Shown here in pieces: positions 7,170-15,090 of a stretch of 64,000 bases of DNA. Both the position numbers and the translations under genes were made by a program. Position 1 is the first letter of the stretch. Each line of letters opens with the position of its first letter. The notes below the pieces were generated by a model. That model made no database searches. It had not been told where the DNA came from and was given only the letters and a program-made list of their open reading frames with translations. The stretch is from Streptomyces exfoliatus (GTDB taxonomy: Bacteria > Actinomycetota > Actinomycetes > Streptomycetales > Streptomycetaceae), in NCBI RefSeq assembly GCF_000725545.1, contig NZ_JNZP01000004.1, positions 124,001 through 188,000 of the forward strand. Reading direction: 5' to 3'.

Positions 7170-8915
7170 TTACGGAGCTCCCCGGACCTCGTAGTCCCGG
7201 CCCAGGACCACGGTGACCGCGGCCGATGCCGACGTCTTGCCCTTGACGACCGAGCGGGCCGGCAGACCCAGTGTCTTGGCGACCTCGACAGCCGTCGCCT
7301 TCTGGGCGTCGTCACCGTAGACGACCTGCGACTTCTCCTGGGTGGCCGTCTCCGAGCCGCCCACGAAGGCGTAGCCGCCGTTGATCAGGACGACCTTGGC
7401 CGCCTCGGTCGCCTCCTTCCCGGAACCGTCCCGCACGGAGACGCGGGGAACGTCGCCCGCCTCGGGAGCGGTGACCTTTCCGCCGAGGATGTCCTTCACC
7501 ACACTGCCGCCGGCGTCCTCGGTCAGCGTGCCGTCCTGCGCGACCGGGAGCAGGGCCGTCTTGTGGTCGCCGATCTTGGCGTGCTCGGCGAGCCTGGCCA
7601 GGGAGGCGGCCAGGTCCTTCTCGGGGAGCGAGGGGTCGAGGATCTGCTGGAGGGTCTCGATGGTGACCGTGGCGGCCTCCGGGTCGGAGGAGATCTTCCG
7701 CAGCACGCCCAGCAGGACCTGCCCGAAGCGCTGGAGCTGCTTGGCCTCGGCCTCGCCGGGTGCCCGGTAGGTGGCGTAGGCGACGGCGGCGCGGCCGTTC
7801 AGCGCCTGCTTCTCGCCCTTCTTGACGAGCGGCTCGGCGCCCTTCTTGGTGTCGGGCACGTCCGTGTCGGTGTCCGTCTCGATACCGCTGACGGTCTCGA
7901 CGAGGTTCTCCAGGTACGGGGTGTCCAGGCGCCAGGTGCCGGTGATCCGGGTACCGAGGAGGTTGTCGATGGCCTCCCGGGTCCCGCCGGCCCCGTCGTC
8001 CTCGACCGATTTGGCGAGGGTGGTCACGGAGCCGTCGCCGGCGGCGACGAGGACGGAGTTGGGGAGCAGGACCGTGGTGCCCTGTCGGGTGCTCGTGTTG
8101 TTCACGAGCAGGGCGGTGGAGGTGCCGCCGCTCTTGAGGTCGTGCAGGTGGATGACGATCGTGTCGCGCTTCTGCGGGCCGGTCGCGGTGTTCCCCTGCG
8201 GCTTCTCCTCGGACGAGCCGGGGAGGAGGCCCGCGGACCAGAGGTAGCCGACGCCGCCCACGACCGCGAGGACGAGCACGACGACGAGTGCGACGATCCG
8301 GTTGCGACCGCGCCGCCTGGCCTCCTCGCGCCGTTCCGAGCGGCTCTCGGTGAACTTCAGCCAGTCGATGACGTCCTCGGAGTCCTCGTCCGGTTCCTCG
8401 ATGAACGAGAACTGCTCGGTGCGGTACTCCCGCCCGTCGCCATGACCATGGCCGTCGCCGTCGCCGTCGCCGTCGGCGGACGGCCGGGCCGGAGCGGTCC
8501 GGTCGGACGCGGGACGCTGCCCGGGGACGCCGGCCGGGGCGGCGACGGGCGCGGCAGGTGCCGAGGGGGCGACCGGTGCGGCCTGTGCGGGGGCGGGCTC
8601 GGCCTGGGCGGCCCACTGCTGCCCCGTGTCGTAGGAGGGGTAGGCGTAGCCCTGCTGCCCGTAGGGGTCGTACGGGTCGTACGACTGCTGCTGGGGCGGC
8701 TGAGGCTGCTGCTGGGGCTGTTGCTGCGGCTGCTGCTGGGCGTAGGGGTCGTATCCGTACCCCTGCTGCGACTGCTGCTGGCCGTAGGGGTCGTAGTGCT
8801 GCCCGGGCGCCTGCTGCGGCGCCTGCTGCTGGTACACCGGCTGCCCGTACTCGTCGTAGCCGATGATCTGCGGCTGCGGATAGTACGGGTCGTACGGATG
8901 CTGCTGATCGTTCAC
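7170..8915 (-). CDS. pdtA: LCP/LytR_C membrane protein, probable PdtA (glycopolymer transferase)
   Basis: 581 residues: a cytoplasmic tail rich in Tyr, Gln and Pro (1-135), an acidic Gly/Asp/His stretch (148-161), one membrane helix (about 207-230), an extracytoplasmic LCP-like domain (about 250-395) and a LytR_C domain near the C terminus ending VVLGRDYEV. LCP enzymes move lipid-linked anionic glycopolymers onto the wall. The gene name rests on position: the LCP protein in this syntenic place in S. coelicolor is, as I recall, PdtA (SCO2578), needed for sound spores. The usual LCP opening RSDT and some Arg residues are altered here (KRDTIVIHLHD), so catalytic competence is not assured. The GTG start is 19 nt from the nadD stop. 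Confidence 0.75.
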   Translation of the reverse strand: MNDQQHPYDPYYPQPQIIGYDEYGQPVYQQQAPQQAPGQHYDPYGQQQSQQGYGYDPYAQQQPQQQPQQQPQPPQQQSYDPYDPYGQQGYAYPSYDTGQQWAAQAEPAPAQAAPVAPSAPAAPVAAPAGVPGQRPASDRTAPARPSADGDGDGDGHGHGDGREYRTEQFSFIEEPDEDSEDVIDWLKFTESRSERREEARRRGRNRIVALVVVLVLAVVGGVGYLWSAGLLPGSSEEKPQGNTATGPQKRDTIVIHLHDLKSGGTSTALLVNNTSTRQGTTVLLPNSVLVAAGDGSVTTLAKSVEDDGAGGTREAIDNLLGTRITGTWRLDTPYLENLVETVSGIETDTDTDVPDTKKGAEPLVKKGEKQALNGRAAVAYATYRAPGEAEAKQLQRFGQVLLGVLRKISSDPEAATVTIETLQQILDPSLPEKDLAASLARLAEHAKIGDHKTALLPVAQDGTLTEDAGGSVVKDILGGKVTAPEAGDVPRVSVRDGSGKEATEAAKVVLINGGYAFVGGSETATQEKSQVVYGDDAQKATAVEVAKTLGLPARSVVKGKTSASAAVTVVLGRDYEVRGAP

Positions 8916-8934
8916 CGGTGCCCCTCCCCGAAGC

Positions 8935-9540
8935 TCACGCGCCGCGGTACAACTGGCGCTTGTCGATGTAGCGCACCACGCCGTCCGGGACCAGATACCA
9001 GACGGGATCGCCCTGCGCGACCCTGGCCCGGCAGTCGGTGGAGGAGATGGCGAGCGCGGGGACCTCGACCAGCGACACCCCGCCCTTGGGCAGTCCGTCG
9101 TCGGTGAGGTCGTGGCCCGGCCGGGTGACGCCGATGAAGTGGGCGAGCGAGAACAGCTCCTCGGCGTCGCGCCAGGTGAGGATCTGCGAGAGGGCGTCGG
9201 CCCCGGTGATGAAGAAGAGGTCCGAGTCGGTGTTGAGGGCGTGCAGGTCCCGCAGGGTGTCGATGGTGTAGGTCGCACCGCCGCGGTCGATGTCGATCCG
9301 GCTGACCGAGAACTGCGGGTTGGACGCCGTCGCGATGACCGTCATCAGATAGCGGTCCTCCGGGGCCGACACGGCCCTGTCGCTCTTCTGCCACGGCTGC
9401 CCGGTCGGCACGAACACCACCTCGTCCAGGTGGAACAGGGCGGCGACCTCACTGGCCGCCACCAGGTGTCCGTGGTGGATCGGGTCGAAGGTCCCGCCCA
9501 TCACCCCGAGTCGGCGCTTCCCGCGCCCGCCAGTAGGCAT
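8935..9540 (-). CDS. nadD: nicotinate-nucleotide adenylyltransferase
   Basis: 201 residues. It adenylylates nicotinate mononucleotide in NAD synthesis in the cytoplasm. The nucleotidyltransferase signature [11 protein letters not shown] is near residue 15 and the ISST motif is near the C terminus ([14 protein letters not shown]). Start choice: the ATG at 9540 has GGAG and GGAA 4-14 nt upstream; a second ATG at 9555 (MGEQEM) has TAGGCT 8 nt upstream and could be a leaderless start, so 5 extra residues are possible. Upstream of the LCP gene and rsfS, likely one operon. Confidence 0.95.
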   Translation of the reverse strand: MPTGGRGKRRLGVMGGTFDPIHHGHLVAASEVAALFHLDEVVFVPTGQPWQKSDRAVSAPEDRYLMTVIATASNPQFSVSRIDIDRGGATYTIDTLRDLHALNTDSDLFFITGADALSQILTWRDAEELFSLAHFIGVTRPGHDLTDDGLPKGGVSLVEVPALAISSTDCRARVAQGDPVWYLVPDGVVRYIDKRQLYRGA

Positions 9541-9606
9541 TTCCTGCTCTCCCATGCGTGCAGAGCCTACTGGCACGGCAGCGGACGCCTGATCAGGGTC
9601 GCCGGT

Positions 9607-9768
9607 TCAGCGGTCGCGGTTGAAGCGGGTCGTGATCCACAGCAGCAGCATCAGGGCACCGAAGGCGCCGAAGCCGGTGAGGTAGGGGCTGAGGCTTTCG
9701 TGGTTGCCGCCGTGCTCGGCGCCCTCGGCGAGAGAGACCAGGTTGGCGGCGGTGCTGTGGAGGCTCAT
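9607..9768 (-). CDS. 53-residue single-pass membrane protein
   Basis: ATG-initiated ORF. The product starts MSLHSTAANLVSLAEGAEHGG and contains one hydrophobic helix, LTGFGAFGALMLLLWITT, before a basic end TRFNRDR. AGGT lies upstream of the ATG. It precedes nadD by 66 nt in the same direction. No function known to me; composition and length fit a conserved Streptomyces small membrane protein. It could help localise the neighbouring wall proteins, but that is a guess. Confidence 0.7.
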   Translation of the reverse strand: MSLHSTAANLVSLAEGAEHGGNHESLSPYLTGFGAFGALMLLLWITTRFNRDR

Positions 9769-9853
9769 CTTCGACAGACCTATCGATCGGGGATGGGAGC
9801 GGAGACTTCGCGCACATCGTATGCGGGCCGTCCTGACACACTCACGCCGACTC

Positions 9854-9968
9854 AGGCGTTGGCGTCCCGCCGCGTGCCGCCGTCCGCGCCGCCGCCCACG
9901 CTGCCGTCCGCCGCGGTGCCGGGGTTATCCACAGGCTCCGGCACGCGAGGGCGCCAACGCCTAGGCTG
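9854..9968. promoter_or_regulatory. M48 upstream region: long inverted repeat around a DnaA-box sequence
   Basis: AGGCGTTGGCG (9854-9864) and CGCCAACGCCT (9953-9963) are perfect inverted repeats 88 nt apart. Between them lies TTATCCACA (9925-9933), identical to the consensus DnaA box. TAGGCT (9963-9968) is a -10-like box for the M48 gene. Function is inferred only. Confidence 0.4.
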
Positions 9969-10016
9969 AGGTGCGTCAGGGGGACGAGCACCGACTCGTA
10001 CGAACAGGGGGCATCC

Positions 10017-11153
10017 ATGACCGAGAACGACCAGGGGAACGTGCCGAGCAGGCAGCGGAAGCGGTTCCCCGGCATCTCCTCGCGGGCCTACGAGCATCCG
10101 GCCGACCGCTCGGCGCTGGTGGCGCTGCGCAAGCTCAGCGGCTTCGACACGGTCTTCAAGGCGCTCAGCGGGCTGCTGCCCGAGCGCAGCCTGCGACTTC
10201 TCTTCCTCTCGGACTCCGTCCGGGTGAGCGACGCGCAGTTCAGCCATCTCAACGACATGCTGCGGGACGCCTGTTACATCCTGGACCTGGAGAAGGTCCC
10301 GCCGATGTACGTGACGCAGGACCCGAAGCCCAACGCCATGTGCATCGGTCTGGACGAGCCGATCATCGTCGTCACCACCGGTCTGGTGGAGCTCCTCGAC
10401 GAGGAGGAGATGCGCGCGGTCGTCGGCCACGAGGTCGGACACGCCCTCTCCGGGCACTCCGTGTACCGCACGGTGCTGCTCTTCCTCACCGGCCTGGCGC
10501 TCAAGATCGCCTGGATCCCGCTGGGGAACGTGGCGATCATGGCCATCGTCACGGCGCTGCGCGAGTGGTTCCGGAAGTCGGAGCTCTCCGCCGACCGGGC
10601 CGGGCTCCTCGTCGGACAGGACCCGCAGGCCTCGATGCGGGGTCTGATGAAGATCGCGGGCGGCAACCACCTCCACGAGATGAACGTGGACGCGTTCCTC
10701 GCGCAGGCCGACGAGTACGAGAAGGCCGGGGACCTGCGGGACTCGGTCCTGAAGATCCTCAACGTGCTGCCGCGCACGCACCCCTTCACCACCGTCCGGG
10801 CGGCGGAGCTGAGGAAGTGGTCGGAGAGCCGCGACTTCCAGCGGATCATGGACGGTCACTACCCGAAGCGCTCGGAGGACAAGGACACCTCGGTCACGGA
10901 CTCCTTCCGCGAGTCGGCGGGGCATTACGCCGACACGGTGCGGACCAGCAAGGATCCGCTGATGAAGCTCGTCGGGGACATAGCCGGGGGCGCCGGTGAC
11001 CTGGCGGGCGACCTGGGCGGCCGGCTGCGCAGCCGGTTCGGCGGCGGTCAGGGCCCGGCGAAGCCGGCCGACGGCGGAGCTGCGGCCGCGGACGACAAGG
11101 GCGGCGAAGGCGGTCCGCGGAGCGCCTCCGGGGACGGTCAGAGCGAGGGCTGA
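10017..11153 (+). CDS. M48-family zinc metallopeptidase
   Basis: 378 residues. HEVGHALSGH (138-147) gives the HExxH zinc motif; the third ligand is probably Glu189 in KSELSADRAG. A hydrophobic helix pair follows (about 151-182), placing the enzyme at the membrane like HtpX relatives, whose role is quality control of membrane proteins. The C-terminal about 60 residues are Gly/Ala-rich and disordered. ATG start with a G-rich ribosome-binding site. The last 16 nt overlap the convergent SCO2583-like gene, and the two stop codons sit in one palindrome. Its place next to wall-complex genes suggests, but does not prove, a role in envelope maintenance. Confidence 0.88.
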   Translation: MTENDQGNVPSRQRKRFPGISSRAYEHPADRSALVALRKLSGFDTVFKALSGLLPERSLRLLFLSDSVRVSDAQFSHLNDMLRDACYILDLEKVPPMYVTQDPKPNAMCIGLDEPIIVVTTGLVELLDEEEMRAVVGHEVGHALSGHSVYRTVLLFLTGLALKIAWIPLGNVAIMAIVTALREWFRKSELSADRAGLLVGQDPQASMRGLMKIAGGNHLHEMNVDAFLAQADEYEKAGDLRDSVLKILNVLPRTHPFTTVRAAELRKWSESRDFQRIMDGHYPKRSEDKDTSVTDSFRESAGHYADTVRTSKDPLMKLVGDIAGGAGDLAGDLGGRLRSRFGGGQGPAKPADGGAAAADDKGGEGGPRSASGDGQSEG

Positions 11154-12232
11154 GCCCTCGGGGCCAGCGCCCCGCACAGCGAGGGCGCGGCGGGGCGGCC
11201 CGTGGCGTAGGGGTCGGTGACCGCCGGGCCGCCGTCCCCCTCGGGGACCCGTGCTCCGGCGAGGAGCGGCTTCAGGGCGCCGGTGGTGTCCGCGCCGCAC
11301 GCCTGGGGGCCCGCCTCGACGGTGCTGGTCATCAGCTCGGCCCGGTGCATGCGCAGGTCCTCCCGGTCGAAGCGGAAGTGCATCTCGCGGTGGACGGTGA
11401 AGAGGGACGCCTCGGCGACCGGTCCCGCGCCCTGGACGGCCGGGCGTACGGCGTAGGTGTACGTGTGGTCGGCGGTGACGTCCAGCGTGTCGGGGCTGGT
11501 CTCCTCGAAGCGGAGGGTGCCCTGCACGCGGACGGCGGGGTCCGCGAGGGCCACCTGCCGCGGGTCGAAGCGGACGAGCCAGCCGGCGAGGGCGTGGCGG
11601 CCGTCGTCGGCCGGTGCCTCGACGCTCCGGTCGAACTGCTGCAGCTGGTCCGGGTCGATCAGCAGGCGCGCGGGCCGCACGGTCGCCCCGGACAGCACGT
11701 CGGGTTCGAGGGACGAGGCCACCAGGTAGTCCTTGGCGATGCTGAGGGCGGTGACGACCTGGCTCTCCGCGAAGTGGGTGGTGCGTCCGACGACGGGCAG
11801 GTTGATGCCGGCGGCCCCGGTGCGGTACTCGGCGGCCGGGCTGTGGTCGAAGAGTCGGGCGGGCGCGCCGCCCACGACGGGGCCCTGGGGGGCGAGCGGG
11901 ACCACGGCGGTCCTGAGCGGCTCGGCCCGCTGGTCGACGGGGGGCTGGTACGGGTTGCGGACGCCCAGGTAGATGGCGGTGCCGAAGGCGAGGAGGATCA
12001 GCAGGACGAGCAGGACGGCCTGGCGGGAGGCGCTGCGGCCCTCCCCGGAGCCGGCGTACGTGCGGCTGCGGACGGCCTGGGAGTGCTCACCCAGCCGTTC
12101 CTGGGCCGAGAACTCCTGGAGGCGGGCAGCACGGATGAACGCCTCGTCGAAGACGACGGATCGGTATTCGTCCTCACCACCGCCGGGGAACCCCTCGGGC
12201 GTCCCCTCAGGCGGGTCGCCACGCCCTGCCAT
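11138..12232 (-). CDS. SCO2583-family membrane protein
   Basis: 364 residues: a cytoplasmic N terminus with the motif VVFDEAFIRAARLQEFSAQE (about 26-45), one membrane helix (VLLVLLILLAFGTAIYLGV, about 73-91) and a large extracytoplasmic domain with no enzyme motif that I recognise. The same N-terminal motif recurs in the next gene (12321-12890). In S. coelicolor the equivalents (SCO2583, SCO2584) are, as I recall, linked to the Mre/PBP2 spore-wall-synthesising complex. TACCCT sits exactly 6 nt before the ATG, with no ribosome-binding site, so the mRNA is probably leaderless. Confidence 0.75.
   Translation of the reverse strand: MAGRGDPPEGTPEGFPGGGEDEYRSVVFDEAFIRAARLQEFSAQERLGEHSQAVRSRTYAGSGEGRSASRQAVLLVLLILLAFGTAIYLGVRNPYQPPVDQRAEPLRTAVVPLAPQGPVVGGAPARLFDHSPAAEYRTGAAGINLPVVGRTTHFAESQVVTALSIAKDYLVASSLEPDVLSGATVRPARLLIDPDQLQQFDRSVEAPADDGRHALAGWLVRFDPRQVALADPAVRVQGTLRFEETSPDTLDVTADHTYTYAVRPAVQGAGPVAEASLFTVHREMHFRFDREDLRMHRAELMTSTVEAGPQACGADTTGALKPLLAGARVPEGDGGPAVTDPYATGRPAAPSLCGALAPRAQPSL
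11144..11160. terminator. compact palindrome over the two convergent stop codons
   Basis: CGAGGGCT-G-AGCCCTCG, 8-bp perfect arms with a single central base, containing the M48 stop and lying at the 3' end of the SCO2583-like gene. A possible bidirectional terminator, without a T run. Confidence 0.4.
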
Positions 12233-12238
12233 ACCTTC

Positions 12239-12244
12239 AGGGTA
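12239..12244 (-). promoter_or_regulatory. -10 box, SCO2583-like gene (leaderless)
   Basis: TACCCT on the minus strand, 6 nt before the ATG at 12232. Confidence 0.5.
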
Positions 12245-12320
12245 GGTCTGCGGGGGCCTCGGTAAACGCCCAGGTACACGCCGAGTTCGGAAGAATCCGC
12301 CGTCAGGGCTACTGGGCGGG

Positions 12321-12890
12321 CTACTCGGCGGACGCCGACCGGGCCACAGGTTCGCGGGCGGCCGGTGGGACCGGTGGGGCCGGGTTCGGACTCGGGGTGT
12401 CGACGCCGGTGGTGGCCGGCGGGGGGACCTGGTCCTGGCGGTTGGCGGCGGCTCCCCGGTAGACGGCGCTGAAGGCCAGGGCGACCATGCCGATCCCCAT
12501 CAGGAGCGCGAGGAGCCAGGCGACGGGCCGGTGCCAGCGCGGGCTGCCCCGGTAGGGCCGCAGGGCGCCGCCGTGGCGTCCGTAGGGGCTGGCGTCGTCA
12601 CCGATGTCGTCGGGCTCGTAGGTGAGGCCGGTGTGGTCGTGGGGGCCCTCGTAGGGGTCGTCCTCGCCCGGTCCGCCGCCGGCACGGGCCCGGGCGGCCT
12701 CCGCCTCTGCGCGGGCCTGGGCGGCGGCGAGGAGGCGCTCCACGGCGGTCGGCTCGTGAACGGCCGCGGCCCGCACGAAGTCCTCGTCGAACACCACGTC
12801 GGCGTAGACCTCGTCGGCGCCTCCGCGGTCGACAGAGTCCTCGGGGTCCCCGCCGTCCTGGAACGGCCTGCCCCCCACGTCGTCCGGCAC
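12321..12890 (-). CDS. SCO2584-family spore-wall protein
   Basis: 189 residues: an acidic cytoplasmic N terminus carrying VVFDEDFVRAAAVHEPTAVE (about 32-51), an Ala/Arg/Glu-rich helix, one membrane segment (about 123-143) and a short Pro-rich outside tail. The N-terminal block is clearly related to that of the neighbouring SCO2583-like protein. The S. coelicolor counterpart is, as I recall, a partner in the spore-wall-synthesising complex. The GTG start has TACTCT exactly 6 nt upstream and no ribosome-binding site, so it is probably leaderless and transcribed from its own promoter even though proA lies just upstream. Confidence 0.75.
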   Translation of the reverse strand: MPDDVGGRPFQDGGDPEDSVDRGGADEVYADVVFDEDFVRAAAVHEPTAVERLLAAAQARAEAEAARARAGGGPGEDDPYEGPHDHTGLTYEPDDIGDDASPYGRHGGALRPYRGSPRWHRPVAWLLALLMGIGMVALAFSAVYRGAAANRQDQVPPPATTGVDTPSPNPAPPVPPAAREPVARSASAE

Positions 12891-12896
12891 GGATTC

Positions 12897-12902
12897 AGAG
12901 TA
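12897..12902 (-). promoter_or_regulatory. -10 box, SCO2584-like gene (leaderless)
   Basis: TACTCT on the minus strand, 6 nt before the GTG at 12890. Confidence 0.5.
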
Positions 12903-12965
12903 GACCCGCGAGGTGGATTTGGGCAGGGAGATGCGAGACCTCCCCGCCCGTACCGAAAGGAGTGT

Positions 12966-14249
12966 TTACCGCACGTGACCGTCACCGGTGACGATGTACT
13001 TGGTCGAGGTCAGCTCCGGAAGGCCCATGGGGCCCCGGGCGTGCAGCTTCTGGGTGGAGATCCCGATCTCCGCGCCGAAGCCGAACTGTCCGCCGTCCGT
13101 GAACCGGGTGGAGGCGTTCACGGTCACCGTGGTGGAGTCGACCAGCTGGGTGAAGCGGCGGGCCGCGGCCTGCGAGGTGGTGACGATCGCCTCGGTGTGG
13201 CCGGAGGACCACGTCCGGATGTGCTCGACGGCCTTGTCGAGGGAGTCGACGACGGCGGCGGCGATGTCGTACGACAGGTACTCGGTCTCCCAGTCCTCGG
13301 TCGTAGCCGGTACGACGGTGGCCTTGGAGCCCTCCGCGAGGGCGAGGACCCGCTCGTCGGCGTGGACGGTGACACCGGCCTCCGCGAGGGCGTCGAGGGC
13401 CCTCGGCAGGAAGGCCGCGGCGACGTCCTGGTGGACGAGGAGGGTCTCGGCCGCGTTGCAGACGCTGACCCGGTGGGCCTTGGAGTTGATCAGGATGTCG
13501 ACGGCCATGTCGAGGTCGGTCTGCGCGTCGACGTAGACGTGGCAGTTGCCGGTGCCGGTCTCGATGACGGGGACGCTGGACTCCTCGACGACCGTCTTGA
13601 TCAGGGAGGCGCCGCCGCGCGGGATGAGCACGTCGACGAGGCCGCGGGCGCGCATCAGCTCGCGGACCGACTCACGGGACTCGCCGGGGACGAGCTGGAT
13701 GGCGTCGGCGGGCAGGCCGGCCCCGCCGACGGCGTCGCGCAGGACCCTCACCAGGGCGTTGTTGGAGGCGTAGGCGGAGGACGAGCCGCGGAGCAGGACG
13801 GCGTTGCCGGACTTGAGGCAGAGGGCCGCGGCGTCGACGGTGACGTTGGGGCGGGCCTCGTAGATGATGCCGACGACGCCGAGCGGCACGCGGACCTGGC
13901 GCAGGTCGATGCCGTTGGGGAGGGTCGAGCCTCGGACGACCTCGCCGACGGGGTCGGGCAGCGCGGCGACGTCGCGGACGTCGGCGGCGATGGCGCGGAC
14001 GCGCTCGGGGGTGAGGGTGAGCCGGTCGATGATCGCCTCGCTGGTCCCGGCTTCGCGGGCCTTGGCGATGTCCTCGGCGTTGGCCTCGACGATCTCGGCG
14101 GTGCGGACTTCGAGGGCATCCGCGATCGCCAGCAGGGCGTCGTCCTTGGCCGCGCGCGGGAGTGGCGCGATTTCGGCGGCGGCGCCACGGGCCCGGTAGG
14201 CGGCCCGGGTGACCGGGGAGAGGTTGTCGAGGGGCGTGAGCGAGGTCAT
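12966..14249 (-). CDS. proA: glutamate-5-semialdehyde dehydrogenase (gamma-glutamyl phosphate reductase)
   Basis: 427 residues, full length. Catalyses the NADPH-dependent second step of proline synthesis, gamma-glutamyl phosphate to glutamate semialdehyde. The aldehyde-dehydrogenase-fold signature is visible: the cofactor region [17 protein letters not shown] (121-137) and catalytic Cys264 in [10 protein letters not shown]. The ATG start has TACCCT exactly 6 nt upstream and no ribosome-binding site, indicating a leaderless mRNA. proB lies upstream, separated by a 113-residue gene and a repeat-bearing spacer, so proBA is not a tight operon here. Confidence 0.97.
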   Translation of the reverse strand: MTSLTPLDNLSPVTRAAYRARGAAAEIAPLPRAAKDDALLAIADALEVRTAEIVEANAEDIAKAREAGTSEAIIDRLTLTPERVRAIAADVRDVAALPDPVGEVVRGSTLPNGIDLRQVRVPLGVVGIIYEARPNVTVDAAALCLKSGNAVLLRGSSSAYASNNALVRVLRDAVGGAGLPADAIQLVPGESRESVRELMRARGLVDVLIPRGGASLIKTVVEESSVPVIETGTGNCHVYVDAQTDLDMAVDILINSKAHRVSVCNAAETLLVHQDVAAAFLPRALDALAEAGVTVHADERVLALAEGSKATVVPATTEDWETEYLSYDIAAAVVDSLDKAVEHIRTWSSGHTEAIVTTSQAAARRFTQLVDSTTVTVNASTRFTDGGQFGFGAEIGISTQKLHARGPMGLPELTSTKYIVTGDGHVR

Positions 14250-14255
14250 GCCCGC

Positions 14256-14261
14256 AGGGTA
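14256..14261 (-). promoter_or_regulatory. -10 box, proA (leaderless)
   Basis: TACCCT on the minus strand, 6 nt before the ATG at 14249. Confidence 0.5.
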
Positions 14262-14353
14262 CTGGCAGCCCTGCGGACATCCCTCACGTATCCCGCACTC
14301 CGAGACGTGCGTCCCCGACGGCGAGACGACTGTCCCGGGGGAAGCGCCTTCGC

Positions 14354-14415
14354 CGGTCAGCGGTCAGCCGGTCAGGTCAGCGGTCAGCCGGCCAGGTCAG
14401 CGGTCAGCCGGTCAG
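14354..14415. repeat. 20-bp tandem repeat between the 113-aa gene and proA
   Basis: About three copies of cggtcagccggtcaggtcag, itself built from cggtcag and gtcag submotifs, with single-base differences between copies. It covers the spacer and reaches the stop codon (14412-14414) of the 113-residue gene. Confidence 0.85.
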
Positions 14416-14753
14416 TACGGGTGGACGCCGACCGGAGCGGCGGGCGGCGGGCCGTAGCCCTCCGCGATCCGCTGGTGGTAGGTCTCGCGGTCGATGACCT
14501 CGAGACCGACGATCTCCCATGGCGGCAGCTTGGCGGTCTGCCGGTGCTCGCCCCAGAGGCGCAGGGCGACGGCCGCGGCGTCGTGCAGGTCGCGGGCCTC
14601 CTCCCAGTACCTGATCTCGGCGTGGTCGTTGGCGTACCGGCTGGTCAGCAGGAAGGGGTGGTCGTGGGCCAGCTGTTCGAGCCCGCGGCGCACCTCCTTC
14701 AGCGGCGACTCCACACCCGACACGCTGAGGGTGATGTGCCAGAGTTTGGACAC
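14412..14753 (-). CDS. conserved protein of unknown function between proB and proA
   Basis: 113 residues, no membrane segment. It begins VSKLWHITLSVSGVES and continues through a mixed alpha/beta domain (GLEQLAHDHPFLLTSRYA, YWEEARDLHDAAAVALRLWG, GLEVIDRETYHQR) to a short Pro-rich tail. The regular beta-alpha pattern suggests a small ferredoxin-like fold; I do not recognise a family. The GTG start has AGGGA 7 nt upstream. The stop lies inside a 20-bp tandem repeat. Its place between proB and proA appears conserved in Streptomyces (recollection), but no link to proline synthesis is evident. Confidence 0.75.
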   Translation of the reverse strand: MSKLWHITLSVSGVESPLKEVRRGLEQLAHDHPFLLTSRYANDHAEIRYWEEARDLHDAAAVALRLWGEHRQTAKLPPWEIVGLEVIDRETYHQRIAEGYGPPPAAPVGVHPY

Positions 14754-15090
14754 GGGCTGTTCCCTGACGCGTGCCTCACGCGTCTCGCGAACCTCTCGTG
14801 TCTCGGTGGTGGTCTCGGTCTTTCTGTCCGTGGACCTGTCCCGTGCCTCGTCGAAGTCGGCTCCGGCCTCGACACTGGTCAGGGCGCGTTCGGCAGTCCC
14901 TCGGGGCGGTGCCCCTGGGCGCGCTCGTCTCACCGGCGGCCTCCTGTGTGATGCGTGTGGTGCTGTACCCCGCCCTGCTCTCTTACCCCCGAGACAAAGT
15001 TGACCAGTCCGAGGCGGCACTTGGGGCGGTTTTGGTAAACGTCCCTTCCGGATGGCCGCACTTTCAGCCGTTTCAGGAGGGGAGCGAGGG
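14754..15090. other. 337-nt stretch without a convincing gene
   Basis: Spacer between proB (upstream on the minus strand) and the 113-residue gene. It holds two ACGCGT palindromes close to the latter's start and alternating G/C- and T-rich patches (around 14990-15040). Open frames crossing it lack the codon bias of real genes. I see no clear terminator or RNA. Confidence 0.5.

Noticed and set aside
14354..14415. Short regularly repeated units considered as a CRISPR remnant
   Set aside because: Units are contiguous with no spacers and no cas genes nearby; it is a plain tandem repeat.
12531..14951. 806-codon plus-strand open frame opposite proA and neighbours
   Set aside because: Antisense shadow caused by high G+C; the real genes on the minus strand have full family signatures and the plus-strand product is low-complexity Gly/Asp/Arg.
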